A DNA stretch of 64,000 nt from Paenibacillus naphthalenovorans (GTDB taxonomy: Bacteria > Bacillota > Bacilli > Paenibacillales > NBRC-103111), in assembly GCF_900099895.1 (NCBI RefSeq), contig NZ_FNDY01000008.1, positions 124,001 to 188,000 on the forward strand, written 5' to 3'. Below the pieces are notes generated by a model. That model did no database searches. It had not been told where the DNA came from and saw nothing but the letters and a program-made list of their open reading frames with translations. Position numbers and translations under genes: made by a program. This document shows positions 9,335-17,532 of the stretch, piece after piece. Each line of letters begins with the position of its first letter. Within the stretch, counting starts at the first letter, position 1.

Positions 9335-10138
9335 GTGGACGGACGCGATTGGAAAAAATTCCTTATGCCCTATGAACAAGCGGTTGAGGAATTGAAAGTA
9401 AAGTTCAAAACCATGCGCGCAGAACTGAAAATCTGGGAGGAATATTCTCCGGTTGAATTCGTCACGGGCCGGGTCAAACGGATTTCGAGCATTCTGGAAA
9501 AATCCAAGCGGCTCAATGTGCCTATGGAAAAGCTGGAGACAGGTATCGAGGATATTGCCGGGATCCGGATCATGTGCCAATTCGTCGAGGACATTGAACG
9601 GCTGGCCGAACTGATCCGCAAACGCGAGGATATGAAGCTGATCTACGAGAAGGATTACATTCTCAATAAAAAGCCAAGCGGCTACCGCAGCTACCATATG
9701 ATCGTAGAATACCCGGTACAAACGGCGCTCGGTATGAAGCGGGTATTGGCCGAAATCCAGCTCCGCACGCTGGCGATGAATTTTTGGGCTACGATTGAGC
9801 ATTCGTTGAACTATAAATATCGGGAAAGCCTGCCGGAGAAGGTGCTGAACCGGCTCAGCAAGGCGGCGGAAGCGGCGTTTCTGCTCGACCAGGAAATGAG
9901 CAACATCCGCGAGGAAATTATGGAAGCTCAGAAGCTGTTCGAGGATAAATCGAACATCGTCAACCGGGTTCTAAACGGCATCCAGGAGCTGTATTTTTAC
10001 CACCGGGTTCGCGAGGCGGCGCAGTTTCAGCTGCGCTTCAACGAGCTTTGGGATACGGATGACGTCTGGCATTTGAAGCGTCTTTCCAGCGAAATCGAAG
10101 ATGCCATCATCCGGGCCAAAAAAGGTTCTACGCCGTAA
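9335..10138 (+). CDS. Small alarmone synthetase (RelQ/SasB-type GTP pyrophosphokinase)
   Basis: Makes (p)ppGpp from ATP and GTP/GDP; single-domain synthetase without the hydrolase, ACT or TGS domains of RelA/Rel. Of 267 residues, the synthetase domain covers about 25-190: GRVKRISSILEKSKR, DIAGIRIMCQFVEDI, the nucleotide-binding KPSGYRSYHMIVEYP and AEIQLRTLAMNFWATIEHSLNYKY. The C-terminal helical part (about 195-260) fits the tetramerisation helices of RelQ. GTG at 9335 is preceded by GGAGGAG; 19 bp separate it from pyrD, so co-transcription is likely. Length fits B. subtilis SasB (YjbM) closely, but the name is by family resemblance. Confidence 0.9.
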   Translation: MDGRDWKKFLMPYEQAVEELKVKFKTMRAELKIWEEYSPVEFVTGRVKRISSILEKSKRLNVPMEKLETGIEDIAGIRIMCQFVEDIERLAELIRKREDMKLIYEKDYILNKKPSGYRSYHMIVEYPVQTALGMKRVLAEIQLRTLAMNFWATIEHSLNYKYRESLPEKVLNRLSKAAEAAFLLDQEMSNIREEIMEAQKLFEDKSNIVNRVLNGIQELYFYHRVREAAQFQLRFNELWDTDDVWHLKRLSSEIEDAIIRAKKGSTP

Positions 10139-10172
10139 ACCGGCTCCGGATAAAATGGGGGAGGGTTGCCCT

Positions 10173-10598
10173 TTGAATACCTATGATCCTCTGTATGTAC
10201 AGTTTGTATACTATTTTAATGAAGCAAGGGATTACTTCGAATGTCACGAGGTGATGGAGGAATTGTGGCTGGAAGAAGGCCGAAATCCTCTTTATCAAGG
10301 CCTGCTGCAGGTAGCGGTAGGCCTTTACCATTATAGGAACGGGAATGTGAACGGGGCGATAAAGTTGTTTACCGCTGCGATAGAAAAGCTGGAGGGATAT
10401 CCGGGCGATCGTCTCGGGATCGATCTGCACCAGCTTCGCGAGGACAGCAAAACGTATCTGGCGAAGCTTCTTCGTTTGGAGGAAGAACCGTTTGCTTTTT
10501 ACGATTTGGATATTCGGGTCACGGATCCGCAGCTGGAAGCGCTGGTGGAAGAGCTTCGCCTGCATCCGCCGGAGGCTCATGAAGAGGATGCGCCGTGA
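10173..10598 (+). CDS. DUF309 family protein
   Basis: A 141-residue helical cytoplasmic protein of the DUF309 family. The signature is clear: YFNEARDYFECHEVMEELWLEEG, then LYQGLLQVAVGLYHYRNGNVNGA and KTYLAKL. The conserved H and E residues in FECHEVMEE could bind a metal, but no function is established. The TTG at 10173 is chosen because GGGGGAGGG lies 7 bp before it and families start near this point; ATG at 10155 is an alternative giving six extra residues. 34 bp behind the alarmone synthetase, on the same strand, so probably in one transcript. Confidence 0.8.
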   Translation: MNTYDPLYVQFVYYFNEARDYFECHEVMEELWLEEGRNPLYQGLLQVAVGLYHYRNGNVNGAIKLFTAAIEKLEGYPGDRLGIDLHQLREDSKTYLAKLLRLEEEPFAFYDLDIRVTDPQLEALVEELRLHPPEAHEEDAP

Positions 10599-10628
10599 AG
10601 GCCCCGGGATCATAGGGACAACGGGCTG

Positions 10629-10658
10629 AAAAAAGCAGAGGACAGCGGCTCCTCTGCT
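10629..10658 (-). terminator. Terminator between convergent DUF309 and thioredoxin genes
   Basis: AGCAGAGGA / TCCTCTGCT stem at 10634-10642 and 10650-10658; on the minus strand it is followed by a T run, so it primarily ends the thioredoxin gene. Confidence 0.8.
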
Positions 10659-10671
10659 TCTATGTGAAGGG

Positions 10672-11154
10672 CTATTGTTTATGTTTGGCGATAAAGCTGC
10701 GGAACGTATCGGCGGTTTGTTCGCCTTCCAGACGTTCTACTTCTTTGCCGTCTTTATAATATACGAAAGTAGGCGTGAATTGAATATTATACCGCTGCCA
10801 GGCGTCACGGTATTCCTCCAGGTTAAATTGTTTGACATCCACGTTCAGTTCTTTGGCGACAGGCATCAGCACCGGAGTCGTCGCTTTGCAGTGGGAGCAG
10901 GTGGATGCAAAATAGTAGAGGAAAAAATCTTCCTGTGCGGCGATTTTCTTGTCCAGTGCGTCAGGTAAAATAATGTTCTGGTAGTTAGGATCGTCAAGCA
11001 GCTTCAGCGTTTCGGGATGAAGCTTGCTCGGGTCAATGCCGTATACATTATCGGCATACTTGCCGTATTTGGCTTGATTGGCCTGCTGATTTACAAAATA
11101 AAGCGCGCCGAAGAGAACGACGATGATGGATAAATAAATGCCAAGCTTTTTCAT
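10672..11154 (-). CDS. Membrane-anchored thioredoxin-like protein
   Basis: A 160-residue protein with one N-terminal membrane segment (about residues 5-22) and an extracytoplasmic thioredoxin fold (about 60-158). The active site is CSHC in YFASTCSHCKATTPVL, with the cis-Pro region FTPTFVYYKDGKEV. This places it among extracellular thiol-disulfide proteins such as BdbA/ResA-like factors, acting in protein disulfide handling or in cytochrome c assembly; which one cannot be decided. ATG has AAGAGGAG upstream on the minus strand. It stands alone, without a visible BdbC partner. Confidence 0.85.
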   Translation of the reverse strand: MKKLGIYLSIIVVLFGALYFVNQQANQAKYGKYADNVYGIDPSKLHPETLKLLDDPNYQNIILPDALDKKIAAQEDFFLYYFASTCSHCKATTPVLMPVAKELNVDVKQFNLEEYRDAWQRYNIQFTPTFVYYKDGKEVERLEGEQTADTFRSFIAKHKQ

Positions 11155-11377
11155 AGTGCTCCTCTTTTCTTCTTAGTGATGTAACGTTCTTTCAAAATAT
11201 TCGTTACTTACTCTTTCGGTTCCTTCTACGATTGTACCCTAAAAATGAAGGAATTTCGAACTTGCGGATGACATGAGCGGTTGAAGCGGATGCGGGGACC
11301 CGCTCGTTGCGGAGCCGGACGATAATAAGTACAATTGGACTAATGCCTGTAGAACAATTAAAGTGAGTTGAGAACTG

Positions 11378-12853
11378 ATGACGGTGCTGATGCTGCCTGA
11401 AGCATTTTTGGATAAAATGGAACGTTTGCTGGGGGCGGAGTCTGCGGATTTTCTGGCTTCCTACCATAAGGAGCGGCTGTACGGGCTGCGTGTCAATTCA
11501 TTGAAGCTCAAGCCGTCCCGGTTTCAGGAGCTGACGAAATTCCGGCTGGAGCCGGTGCCCTGGACGGAAACCGGGTTCTATTACCGTGAAGAGGATCGTC
11601 CGGGGAAGCATCCGCATTACCATGCCGGACTATACTACATCCAGGAGCCAAGCGCTATGGCGCCTGCGGAGCTGCTCGACGTACGTCCCGGCGACCGGGT
11701 GCTTGATTTGTGCGCCGCGCCCGGGGGCAAAACCACCCAGCTCGCCGGGAAGCTGCAGGGGACCGGCGTGCTTGTCGCCAATGACGTGCATCCGGACCGG
11801 GTCAAGGCGCTGGTGAAAAATATCGAGCTCAGCGGAGTTCGAAACGCGGTTGTGCTCAATGAAAATCCGGACAAGCTGGTGGAGCCTTTCGCCGGATATT
11901 TCGATAAAATCCTGGTCGATGCCCCCTGCTCGGGGGAGGGGATGTTCCGCAAGGAAGAGGACATGGCGAAAGCCTGGCGTCCGGATTGGCCCGGGAAGTA
12001 CGCTGCGATACAGCGGATCTTGCTGCGGCAGGCGGCTCGTATGCTGCGTTCCGGCGGTCGGCTGGTGTATTCGACCTGCACGTTCTCGCCGGAGGAGAAT
12101 GAAGCGATCATCGCGGAGTTTCTTGAAGCGCATCCTTTATTCGAGGTGGAGCCGATTCCGGAACGCAGCGGCTGGATGCCGGGACGTCCTGACTGGCTGG
12201 GCGAACAAGGCGGCCGCGCGGCCGAGGTTGCCGGCACGGCAAAGCTGTGGCCCCATCGCCTTGAGGGCGAAGGCCACTTTGTCGCGGTGCTGCGCCATCG
12301 CGGGCAGGCTGCGCCGGAGGAGGCGGGCGCGCGGCCCTTCGTGACGCAGGCCGCCGCTAAGGCGCCACGCCGGGAAGGCAAGCGGCCCGCGAAGGCCGCG
12401 GCGGCCGACCCGCGCGAGGCGCTTGCGCGCTTTGCGGCGGAACAGCTGGCGGCGGCGCCGTACGACGCCGCGGGCCTTGTGTGCCGCGGCGAGCATGTGT
12501 ACGCTGCGCCAATGGGGCTGCCGCCGCTGGACGGAGTCCGGGTCATCCGGCCCGGCTGGTACCTCGGCAGCGCCGCGGGCCAGCGCTTTGTGCCGTCGCA
12601 CGCGCTGGCGATGGGGCTGCGCGCGGAGGAGGCGCTGCGTACGGTGACCTTCACGGCCGACGATCCGCGGGCCGTGCGCTACTTGAAGGGCGAGACGCTG
12701 ATGCACGCCCCCGACGAGCTGCGTACGGCCGGAGAAGGTGTGCCGGCCAAGGGCTACTGCCTCGTCTGCATCGACGGTTTTCCCGCCGGCTGGGCCAAAT
12801 GGCAGGACGGCCTGCTCAAGAACGAATATCCTCCCGGCTGGAGGTGGACATAG
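11378..12853 (+). CDS. rsmF: 16S rRNA m5C methyltransferase RsmF-type (NOL1/NOP2/Sun family), copy 1
   Basis: SAM-dependent RNA cytosine-C5 methyltransferase of 491 residues. Parts: N-terminal RsmF-like domain (1-100), Rossmann methyltransferase core with the SAM site LDLCAAPGGKTTQLA (about 107-121), VDAPCSGEGMFRK with the first catalytic Cys (about 180-192), and YSTCTFSPEENE with the second Cys (about 228-239). The C-terminal part (about 330-491) matches the RsmF FAU/PUA-like region (VIRPGWYLGS, SHALAMGL, GYCLVCIDGFPAGWAKWQDG). The DNA at 12290-12720 is unusually GC-rich, coding for an Ala/Arg-rich linker. A second, shorter paralogue lies at 15949-17322. Immediately followed (2 bp) by a pseudouridine synthase gene, giving an RNA-modification pair. 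Confidence 0.9.
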   Translation: MTVLMLPEAFLDKMERLLGAESADFLASYHKERLYGLRVNSLKLKPSRFQELTKFRLEPVPWTETGFYYREEDRPGKHPHYHAGLYYIQEPSAMAPAELLDVRPGDRVLDLCAAPGGKTTQLAGKLQGTGVLVANDVHPDRVKALVKNIELSGVRNAVVLNENPDKLVEPFAGYFDKILVDAPCSGEGMFRKEEDMAKAWRPDWPGKYAAIQRILLRQAARMLRSGGRLVYSTCTFSPEENEAIIAEFLEAHPLFEVEPIPERSGWMPGRPDWLGEQGGRAAEVAGTAKLWPHRLEGEGHFVAVLRHRGQAAPEEAGARPFVTQAAAKAPRREGKRPAKAAAADPREALARFAAEQLAAAPYDAAGLVCRGEHVYAAPMGLPPLDGVRVIRPGWYLGSAAGQRFVPSHALAMGLRAEEALRTVTFTADDPRAVRYLKGETLMHAPDELRTAGEGVPAKGYCLVCIDGFPAGWAKWQDGLLKNEYPPGWRWT

Positions 12854-12855
12854 AG

Positions 12856-13611
12856 ATGAAAGCAACGCTTCGTTTAGACAAGCTTCTCGCTCATACGGGC
12901 TTCGGTACGCGCAGCGAGATCAAACAGCTGGTAAAACGCGGAGCCGTCAGTGTGAATGGCAGGACGGTCAAAGACAGCGGGCAGCAGGTGCATCCGGAGC
13001 GCGATGAAATCCATGTGGACGGAGAGCCGGTCGTGTACCGGGAATTCGTTTACCTGATGCTGAACAAGCCGCAGGGTGTTGTTTCGGCCACGGAAGACAC
13101 CCGGGACCGTACTGTTCTGGATCTGATCGATAGTAGGTACGCCCATTTTGATTTGTTTCCCGTCGGACGGCTGGATAAAGATACGGAAGGGCTGCTGCTG
13201 CTGACCAATGACGGCAAGCTGGCTCATCAATTGCTGTCTCCCCGCAAGCATGTGCCCAAAACGTATTATGCCGAGGTAGAGGGAGCCGTAGACGAAAGCG
13301 ATAAGGCTGCGTTTGCCCGCGGCGTCACGTTGGATGACGGGTACGTCACGATGCCGGCGGAGCTTGTCATTCTGCACAGGGGAAACCCGGCGCAATCCGA
13401 GCTGTCCCGTATTGAGCTCACCATTATGGAAGGGAAGTTTCATCAGGTAAAACGCATGTTCCAATCGGTTGGGAAACGCGTCGTTTTTCTCAAACGGATC
13501 GCCATGGGACCGCTGAAGCTTGACCCGAATCTTCCTGCAGGGAAGTACCGGGAGTTGACGGAAAAAGAACGGCTGTCTTTAAAGGAGCATGGTGAATATC
13601 ATAAGAGCTAG
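12856..13611 (+). CDS. 16S rRNA pseudouridine synthase RsuA/YtzG-type
   Basis: Isomerises a specific rRNA uridine to pseudouridine. The 251-residue product has an S4 RNA-binding domain (1-60: LRLDKLLAHTGFGTRSEIKQLVKRGAVSVNG) and the RsuA/RluB catalytic domain with the catalytic Asp in PVGRLDKDTEGLLLLTNDG (about residues 100-118) and the EGKFHQVKRMF motif. The ATG at 12856 has GGAGGTGG upstream, which lies within the end of the rsmF copy, so expression is coupled. The much longer open frame that starts at 12481 is an artefact of the GC-rich rsmF coding region. The target position (16S U516 in E. coli RsuA, or 23S) cannot be told from the sequence. Confidence 0.92.
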   Translation: MKATLRLDKLLAHTGFGTRSEIKQLVKRGAVSVNGRTVKDSGQQVHPERDEIHVDGEPVVYREFVYLMLNKPQGVVSATEDTRDRTVLDLIDSRYAHFDLFPVGRLDKDTEGLLLLTNDGKLAHQLLSPRKHVPKTYYAEVEGAVDESDKAAFARGVTLDDGYVTMPAELVILHRGNPAQSELSRIELTIMEGKFHQVKRMFQSVGKRVVFLKRIAMGPLKLDPNLPAGKYRELTEKERLSLKEHGEYHKS

Positions 13612-13630
13612 AGAAGGAAGTGGGCAGGAA

Positions 13631-14443
13631 ATGCAATACCAATTAATTGCGCTTGATGTGGACGGAACGCTGTTGAACGACAATTACGAGCTGACAGAGC
13701 GTACGGTATCCACACTCCGGCGGGTTCATGAGGCGGGGAGCCGTATCGTGCTGTGTACCGGGAGAGCACCGGAAAGCTCGGTTCCGATTATGGAGCAAAT
13801 GGGATTTGAGGGGGTGCTGATTGCGCATAACGGGGCCGCTACGGTCGAGACGCCGGGCTCCCGGCTGCTGCATGAATTTTCTTTTCCGATCGGGCATATT
13901 GCGGGGCTTGTCCAATACTGCCGCGCGGAGCATGTGCATTTTGACTTGAACACCTCATGGAAAATGTATGTGGAACACGTAGGCGAAGCGGAAGCGGCGA
14001 TGTACGAAAAATATATGGCGGTTCCGGAACGGGTCGATGATGTGCTTGCCTTGACGGTACCTATCGTGAAATTTACGATGTTCGGTTCGCAGGAAGCGAT
14101 GGATCGGGTAGAACGGCAATTGGCTTCATTCGACCTGCCGTCCTCGCTTCAAGCGATCCGGAGCGGAGCGCATTTTATCGACGTCATGCTCAAATCCGTA
14201 TCCAAGGGACGTGCGCTGAGCAACCTTTCCGGGATGTGGGGGATTGAACCGTCCTCTATTCTGGCCATGGGCAATTATTATAACGATATCGACATGCTCC
14301 GCTTTGCCGGGCTTGGCATAGCCATGGGCAATTCTCCGGAGGAGGTCAAGCTGGCTGCGGATGAGGTTGCACTTTCAAATAATGAGGAAGGCGTGGCAGA
14401 AGCGCTTATGCGTCATGTGTGCCCGGAGTTGGCGGGCCAATAA
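13631..14443 (+). CDS. Cof-type HAD family hydrolase
   Basis: Cytoplasmic sugar- or nucleotide-phosphate phosphatase of the Cof/YwpJ subfamily. All four HAD motifs are present in the 270-residue product: DVDGTLLND with the nucleophile Asp (residues 8-16), CTGRAP (motif II), SKGRAL (motif III Lys), and GNYYNDIDML (motif IV). A C2b-type cap lies between motifs II and III (about 85-190). ATG at 13631 is the family start; an in-frame ATG 42 bp upstream overlaps the previous gene and is less likely. Its ribosome site is modest (AGAAGGAAG at a longer spacing, or GCAGGAA closer). The substrate is not predictable. Follows the pseudouridine synthase by 19 bp and is probably in the same transcript. Confidence 0.92.
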   Translation: MQYQLIALDVDGTLLNDNYELTERTVSTLRRVHEAGSRIVLCTGRAPESSVPIMEQMGFEGVLIAHNGAATVETPGSRLLHEFSFPIGHIAGLVQYCRAEHVHFDLNTSWKMYVEHVGEAEAAMYEKYMAVPERVDDVLALTVPIVKFTMFGSQEAMDRVERQLASFDLPSSLQAIRSGAHFIDVMLKSVSKGRALSNLSGMWGIEPSSILAMGNYYNDIDMLRFAGLGIAMGNSPEEVKLAADEVALSNNEEGVAEALMRHVCPELAGQ

Positions 14444-14465
14444 GCGTATGTATGAGCTGCCGCGG

Positions 14466-14510
14466 CCGGCAAAAGAAGGCTTGGAGAATGCTCCGGCCTT
14501 CTTTTGCCGG
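14466..14510 (+). terminator. Strong hairpin between convergent genes, probable terminator
   Basis: Fifteen-base perfect arms CCGGCAAAAGAAGGC / GCCTTCTTTTGCCGG around a 15-base loop. It has no clean T tail on either strand, but sits exactly between the convergent HAD hydrolase and the small YjcZ-like gene. Confidence 0.6.
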
Positions 14511-14539
14511 CATGCTCTTTCATGGATTACCGCAGCAAA

Positions 14540-14632
14540 TCAATAAATGCCTGCCCTAAGCAAGACCACCAGCAGAATAAACAAAACCAGAATGACACCC
14601 GTCGATGTGAAATAACCGTGAGAATGAGACAT
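14540..14632 (-). CDS. YjcZ-like small membrane protein (30 aa)
   Basis: A 30-residue protein MSHSHGYFTSTGVILVLFIL followed by LVVLLRAGIY. It has a short polar, His/Gly-containing head and one membrane segment, the layout of the YjcZ/SscA family of small sporulation or spore-coat proteins in Bacillaceae. A near-perfect ribosome site AAGGAGGT stands 6 bp before the ATG, which strongly supports translation. Too small for standard gene prediction. The family assignment rests on the VILVLFILLVV pattern only; a sporulation role is inferred. Confidence 0.75.
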   Translation of the reverse strand: MSHSHGYFTSTGVILVLFILLVVLLRAGIY

Positions 14633-14822
14633 GGAAATACCTCCTTAACGTGATTGTTTTCATCCAATGCCGCATTGAAATCTTTTATAGGGCAACTGTC
14701 TGCTATAGGATATGACATATGACCGTATTGGTTTGGGCGGATGACCCGGGGCGCATAAATTTTGGCCGGGAGAGGACATGCTAATCGTGTAACCATACTA
14801 TGCCAGCTTGGAGGGGACCCGA

Positions 14823-15866
14823 ATGAATCATGTCATGCTTAGACCGGATTTGAAAACGGCCGGCGGAGAGGTTTGCGACATTTTGTACAAAAATCGTTTT
14901 GTTGGAACGCTGGCGTTAGTCTACCGGGAATCCGATCGAATCGCGGGCACGCTCCAGTTGGAGAAAGAAGTGTTGTCCGAGACCGAAAAAGACGAGGTAT
15001 CCGATCACGTGCACACTTATGTCTGGGCGCTTGTGGACGCTTTGCGTGCACGTGATTGCGAGGTAATGGTCACTTACAGCAGTTATGATCACGTCATTGC
15101 GACAGAAGACGCGCCATCGCCGCAAAACCGCAGTTCCGATGCGGAGGAGGAGCCGGAATACGGTCCCGATTGGGTGGACTACAGTACACGCCTGGAGGAT
15201 GAGAATCCGGACGAACGGGAAGAGTATACGATGGCCGATTATGAAATGGTCGTTGTTGGTGAGGACGACGATTCGATCGAGTATCATATTTATGACAATG
15301 AGGACGATGTGGTAGCTGAAGTTTTCCTCACCATAGAAGACCGTATCGTGACAGGAACGGTCGATTGGCTGTTCGAGCCGTCGGAAGAAGAGCTGAATAC
15401 CATCGCCGATTTGATCATTCTTGATTTTAACGAGGATGAAGTGGACGGCTTTGTCATTCATATGCAGCACCTCGATGAACTCATCGAAACCATCGAACTG
15501 ATGCATGAGGATCTGCTGCCGAAAGACGATGCAGACGATGATCCGGACGTTTATCCAAGCCCTTTGCGGAATGAGTATACGATTGTCCTGGCACGCGATG
15601 ACGGGGGTGTGCTTACGTATGAGATCTATCAGCAATCTCGCGGCGGCTTGCCGATCGGGACGGCTACGGTGGATATCAGTCAGCGGCAGCTTACGGGCTT
15701 TATCGATTTCCGGGAGCCGGGAAGCACGGACGATCGCGAGCTGATCGCTACCTTATTGATGGAAGAGCTGGATAAAGAGAAGGACTATGATACCATAAAT
15801 CTGACGATGATGCACAAAAACCGGCTGATCGAAGAAGTATTGTTCGAGACGGAGCACGTGCATTAA
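14823..15866 (+). CDS. Acidic cytoplasmic protein of three tandem ~80-aa repeats, unknown function
   Basis: I do not recognise this 347-residue protein as a named family. It is very acidic and has no signal or membrane segment. I see three copies of a roughly 80-residue unit at about residues 17-93, 151-228 and 264-343. Each begins with a short strand (CDILYKN, YHIYDNE, YEIYQQS), continues xxxTGTxDF/W-like (RIAGTLQLE, RIVTGTVDWL, QLTGFIDFRE), and ends in a helix-strand (ALVDALRARDCEVMVTY, IILDFNEDEVDGFVIHM, LMEELDKEKDYDTINLTMMH). The first copy is most divergent. Linkers are D/E-rich. ATG at 14823 is chosen over the upstream TTG because GGAGGGG lies 6 bp before it. Monocistronic, with a hairpin after it. 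Confidence 0.75.
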   Translation: MNHVMLRPDLKTAGGEVCDILYKNRFVGTLALVYRESDRIAGTLQLEKEVLSETEKDEVSDHVHTYVWALVDALRARDCEVMVTYSSYDHVIATEDAPSPQNRSSDAEEEPEYGPDWVDYSTRLEDENPDEREEYTMADYEMVVVGEDDDSIEYHIYDNEDDVVAEVFLTIEDRIVTGTVDWLFEPSEEELNTIADLIILDFNEDEVDGFVIHMQHLDELIETIELMHEDLLPKDDADDDPDVYPSPLRNEYTIVLARDDGGVLTYEIYQQSRGGLPIGTATVDISQRQLTGFIDFREPGSTDDRELIATLLMEELDKEKDYDTINLTMMHKNRLIEEVLFETEHVH

Positions 15867-15871
15867 TGAGA

Positions 15872-15917
15872 AAGGCTGTTCCGCAAGATGAGCTCATCCA
15901 GCGGGACAGCCTTCATT
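15872..15917 (+). terminator. Hairpin terminator between convergent genes
   Basis: AAGGCTGTTCCGC (15872-15884) pairs with GCGGGACAGCCTT (15901-15913). It serves the repeat protein and the convergent rsmF copy 2; the T run is weak. Confidence 0.6.
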
Positions 15918-15948
15918 ATATTACCGGCAAGACGCCGGTCGCTTGCCT

Positions 15949-17322
15949 TTAGCGCCTGAGCCCTTTGGGGTAGTGATTCTTAAGCTGGTGCCCCGTTTGC
16001 TTGCCCCAGCCGAGGGGGTAACCGTCGACGGTAACCAGGGTCCAGCCGCTGCCTGCCGCGGGACGTTCGATGACTTCTCCTTGAAGATAGCGCTGTACTT
16101 GCGAACTGTCCGCTGCGAAGTCCGCCGCATGGCTGACAGTCAAAGCCGAGGGCAGGGCAAGAGCGAGGGCATGGGCAGGCTCAAGCCGTCCCTTCTTCAC
16201 TTCCCCAAGATGCAGACCCGGTCGCAGCACCTTCATGCCCTGTAGCCATGCGCCGTCAAACGGGCAGTCCATCACGGTCGGCAGCCAGTACAGCTGCCCG
16301 CCGAAGAGCAGCGGTTCACCCGGCGGAAGCTCGAAACGGCCGGGGCTCAATGCCTCCGCGGCGAAGTCTTTAAACAGCCGCATGGCGTCCTCTTCGGGAC
16401 GCTGTTTTCGCCCGCCCCGTTGTGCCCTTTTGCGAGATTGGGAGGCTGCCGCCGTTAGGCTCCCCGATGCTTCCGAGAGCTGCAGGACGGCTACAAAGTG
16501 ACCTTCCCCGGCCTCAAGATGCGGCCAAATGCGCTCCATCCGCTCGAGCTGAAGCTTCGGGTACCGCTGCAGCAGCGCTTCGACCGTCCGTTCATTCTCC
16601 AGCTCATTGAATGTGCAGGTGGAATAGGCCAGCCGTCCGCCCGGCTTCAGCATCGTGACGGCGGCATCCAGGATGTCCTTCTGCCGCGCCGCGCACATCT
16701 CCACATGTTCAGGCGACCATTCCTTGATCGTGTCCGGATCCTTCCGGAACATGCCTTCGCCGGAGCAGGGGGCGTCCACCATGATTTTATCGAAAAAGCG
16801 GGGAAACCGTTCGGCCAGCTGCCGAGGCGCCGCGCTGACCACAACGGCGTTAGGCACACCCATCCGTTCGATGTTTTCCGACAAGATTTTGGCCCGCGCA
16901 GGATGGATTTCATTCGAAATCAGGAGCCCCCGGCCCGCAAGCTTGCCTGCAATCTGTGTCGACTTGCCTCCCGGAGCGGCGGCAAGATCCAATACGATCT
17001 CACCGGGACGCGGATCCAGCAGCTCGACGGCGGACATGGCCGAAGGCTCTTGTATGTAATACACGCCGGCCGCATGGTAAGGATGCTTTCCCGTTTTTGT
17101 TTCCTCCCGGTAATAAAATCCGGTGTCGCACCAGGGCACCGATTCAAGACCGAACATCTTTACCAGCGGCTCTAAGGCGAGTCCGTTACTCCTGCTGATT
17201 TTGACCGGGTTCAAACGCAAACCCAGGACCCGGGGAAAAGTATAGCTCAAGAGGAACGCTTCCGCGCCGTCGCCGAGCTGCCGTTTCATTTGTTCGATAA
17301 ATGCTTCGGGTAATTGCATCAT
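15949..17322 (-). CDS. 16S rRNA m5C methyltransferase RsmF-type, copy 2
   Basis: A second NOL1/NOP2/Sun methyltransferase, 457 residues, on the opposite strand about 3 kb from the first. It keeps all key sites: SAM motif LDLAAAPGGKSTQIAGKL, first catalytic Cys in VDAPCSGEGMFRKD, second in YSTCTFNELENE, and a similar C-terminal region (VLRPGLHLGEVKKGRLEPAHALALAL, VTVDGYPLGWGKQ). Both copies therefore look active. The linker after the core is shorter and more basic (SQSRKRAQRGGRKQRPEE). Start ATG ATG at 17322 is preceded by AAGGAGAG. Whether the two paralogues methylate different nucleotides is unknown. Confidence 0.9.
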   Translation of the reverse strand: MMQLPEAFIEQMKRQLGDGAEAFLLSYTFPRVLGLRLNPVKISRSNGLALEPLVKMFGLESVPWCDTGFYYREETKTGKHPYHAAGVYYIQEPSAMSAVELLDPRPGEIVLDLAAAPGGKSTQIAGKLAGRGLLISNEIHPARAKILSENIERMGVPNAVVVSAAPRQLAERFPRFFDKIMVDAPCSGEGMFRKDPDTIKEWSPEHVEMCAARQKDILDAAVTMLKPGGRLAYSTCTFNELENERTVEALLQRYPKLQLERMERIWPHLEAGEGHFVAVLQLSEASGSLTAAASQSRKRAQRGGRKQRPEEDAMRLFKDFAAEALSPGRFELPPGEPLLFGGQLYWLPTVMDCPFDGAWLQGMKVLRPGLHLGEVKKGRLEPAHALALALPSALTVSHAADFAADSSQVQRYLQGEVIERPAAGSGWTLVTVDGYPLGWGKQTGHQLKNHYPKGLRR

Positions 17323-17380
17323 AGGATGCGTTTCTCTCCTTTGTCTGCAAACTATTCTTCATTATACAAGCTTCGCCATA

Positions 17381-17410
17381 TTGTGAGAAGTCTACCCCGC
17401 GTGATATAAT
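17381..17410 (+). promoter_or_regulatory. Promoter of the queDEC operon
   Basis: TTGTGA (17381-17386), 18 bp, TATAAT (17405-17410). It leaves a leader of about 115 nt before queD. Confidence 0.6.
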
Positions 17411-17532
17411 AGTTCGTTGATTCAGTAAGGTTGTCGCCAAGATTCTATACCCGTATCTGAATCACCTTGACTGACGCTCCGTCCCGAGGGGCCGGCATCG
17501 CGTTTATCCTTGGGTAAAGAGGTGAATGACCA
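17411..17532 (+). promoter_or_regulatory. Structured 5' leader of queDEC, possible riboswitch
   Basis: The leader contains a perfect 8-bp inverted repeat TGATTCAG (17418-17425) / CTGAATCA (17457-17464) enclosing a 31-nt loop, then a C/G-rich stretch (GTCCCGAGGGGCCGG). queDEC genes are often under preQ1 riboswitches. I looked for the compact preQ1-I signature, with its A-rich tail next to the ribosome site, and did not find it. So a different aptamer class, or none, is possible. Confidence 0.3.

Noticed and set aside
12481-12855. Long extension of the pseudouridine synthase upstream
   Set aside because: The added ~125 residues are read from GC-rich rsmF DNA out of frame; the true start is ATG 12856 with GGAGGTGG.
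17411-17532. preQ1-I riboswitch before queD
   Set aside because: No compact stem followed by an A-rich tail near the ribosome site. Kept only as an unknown leader.
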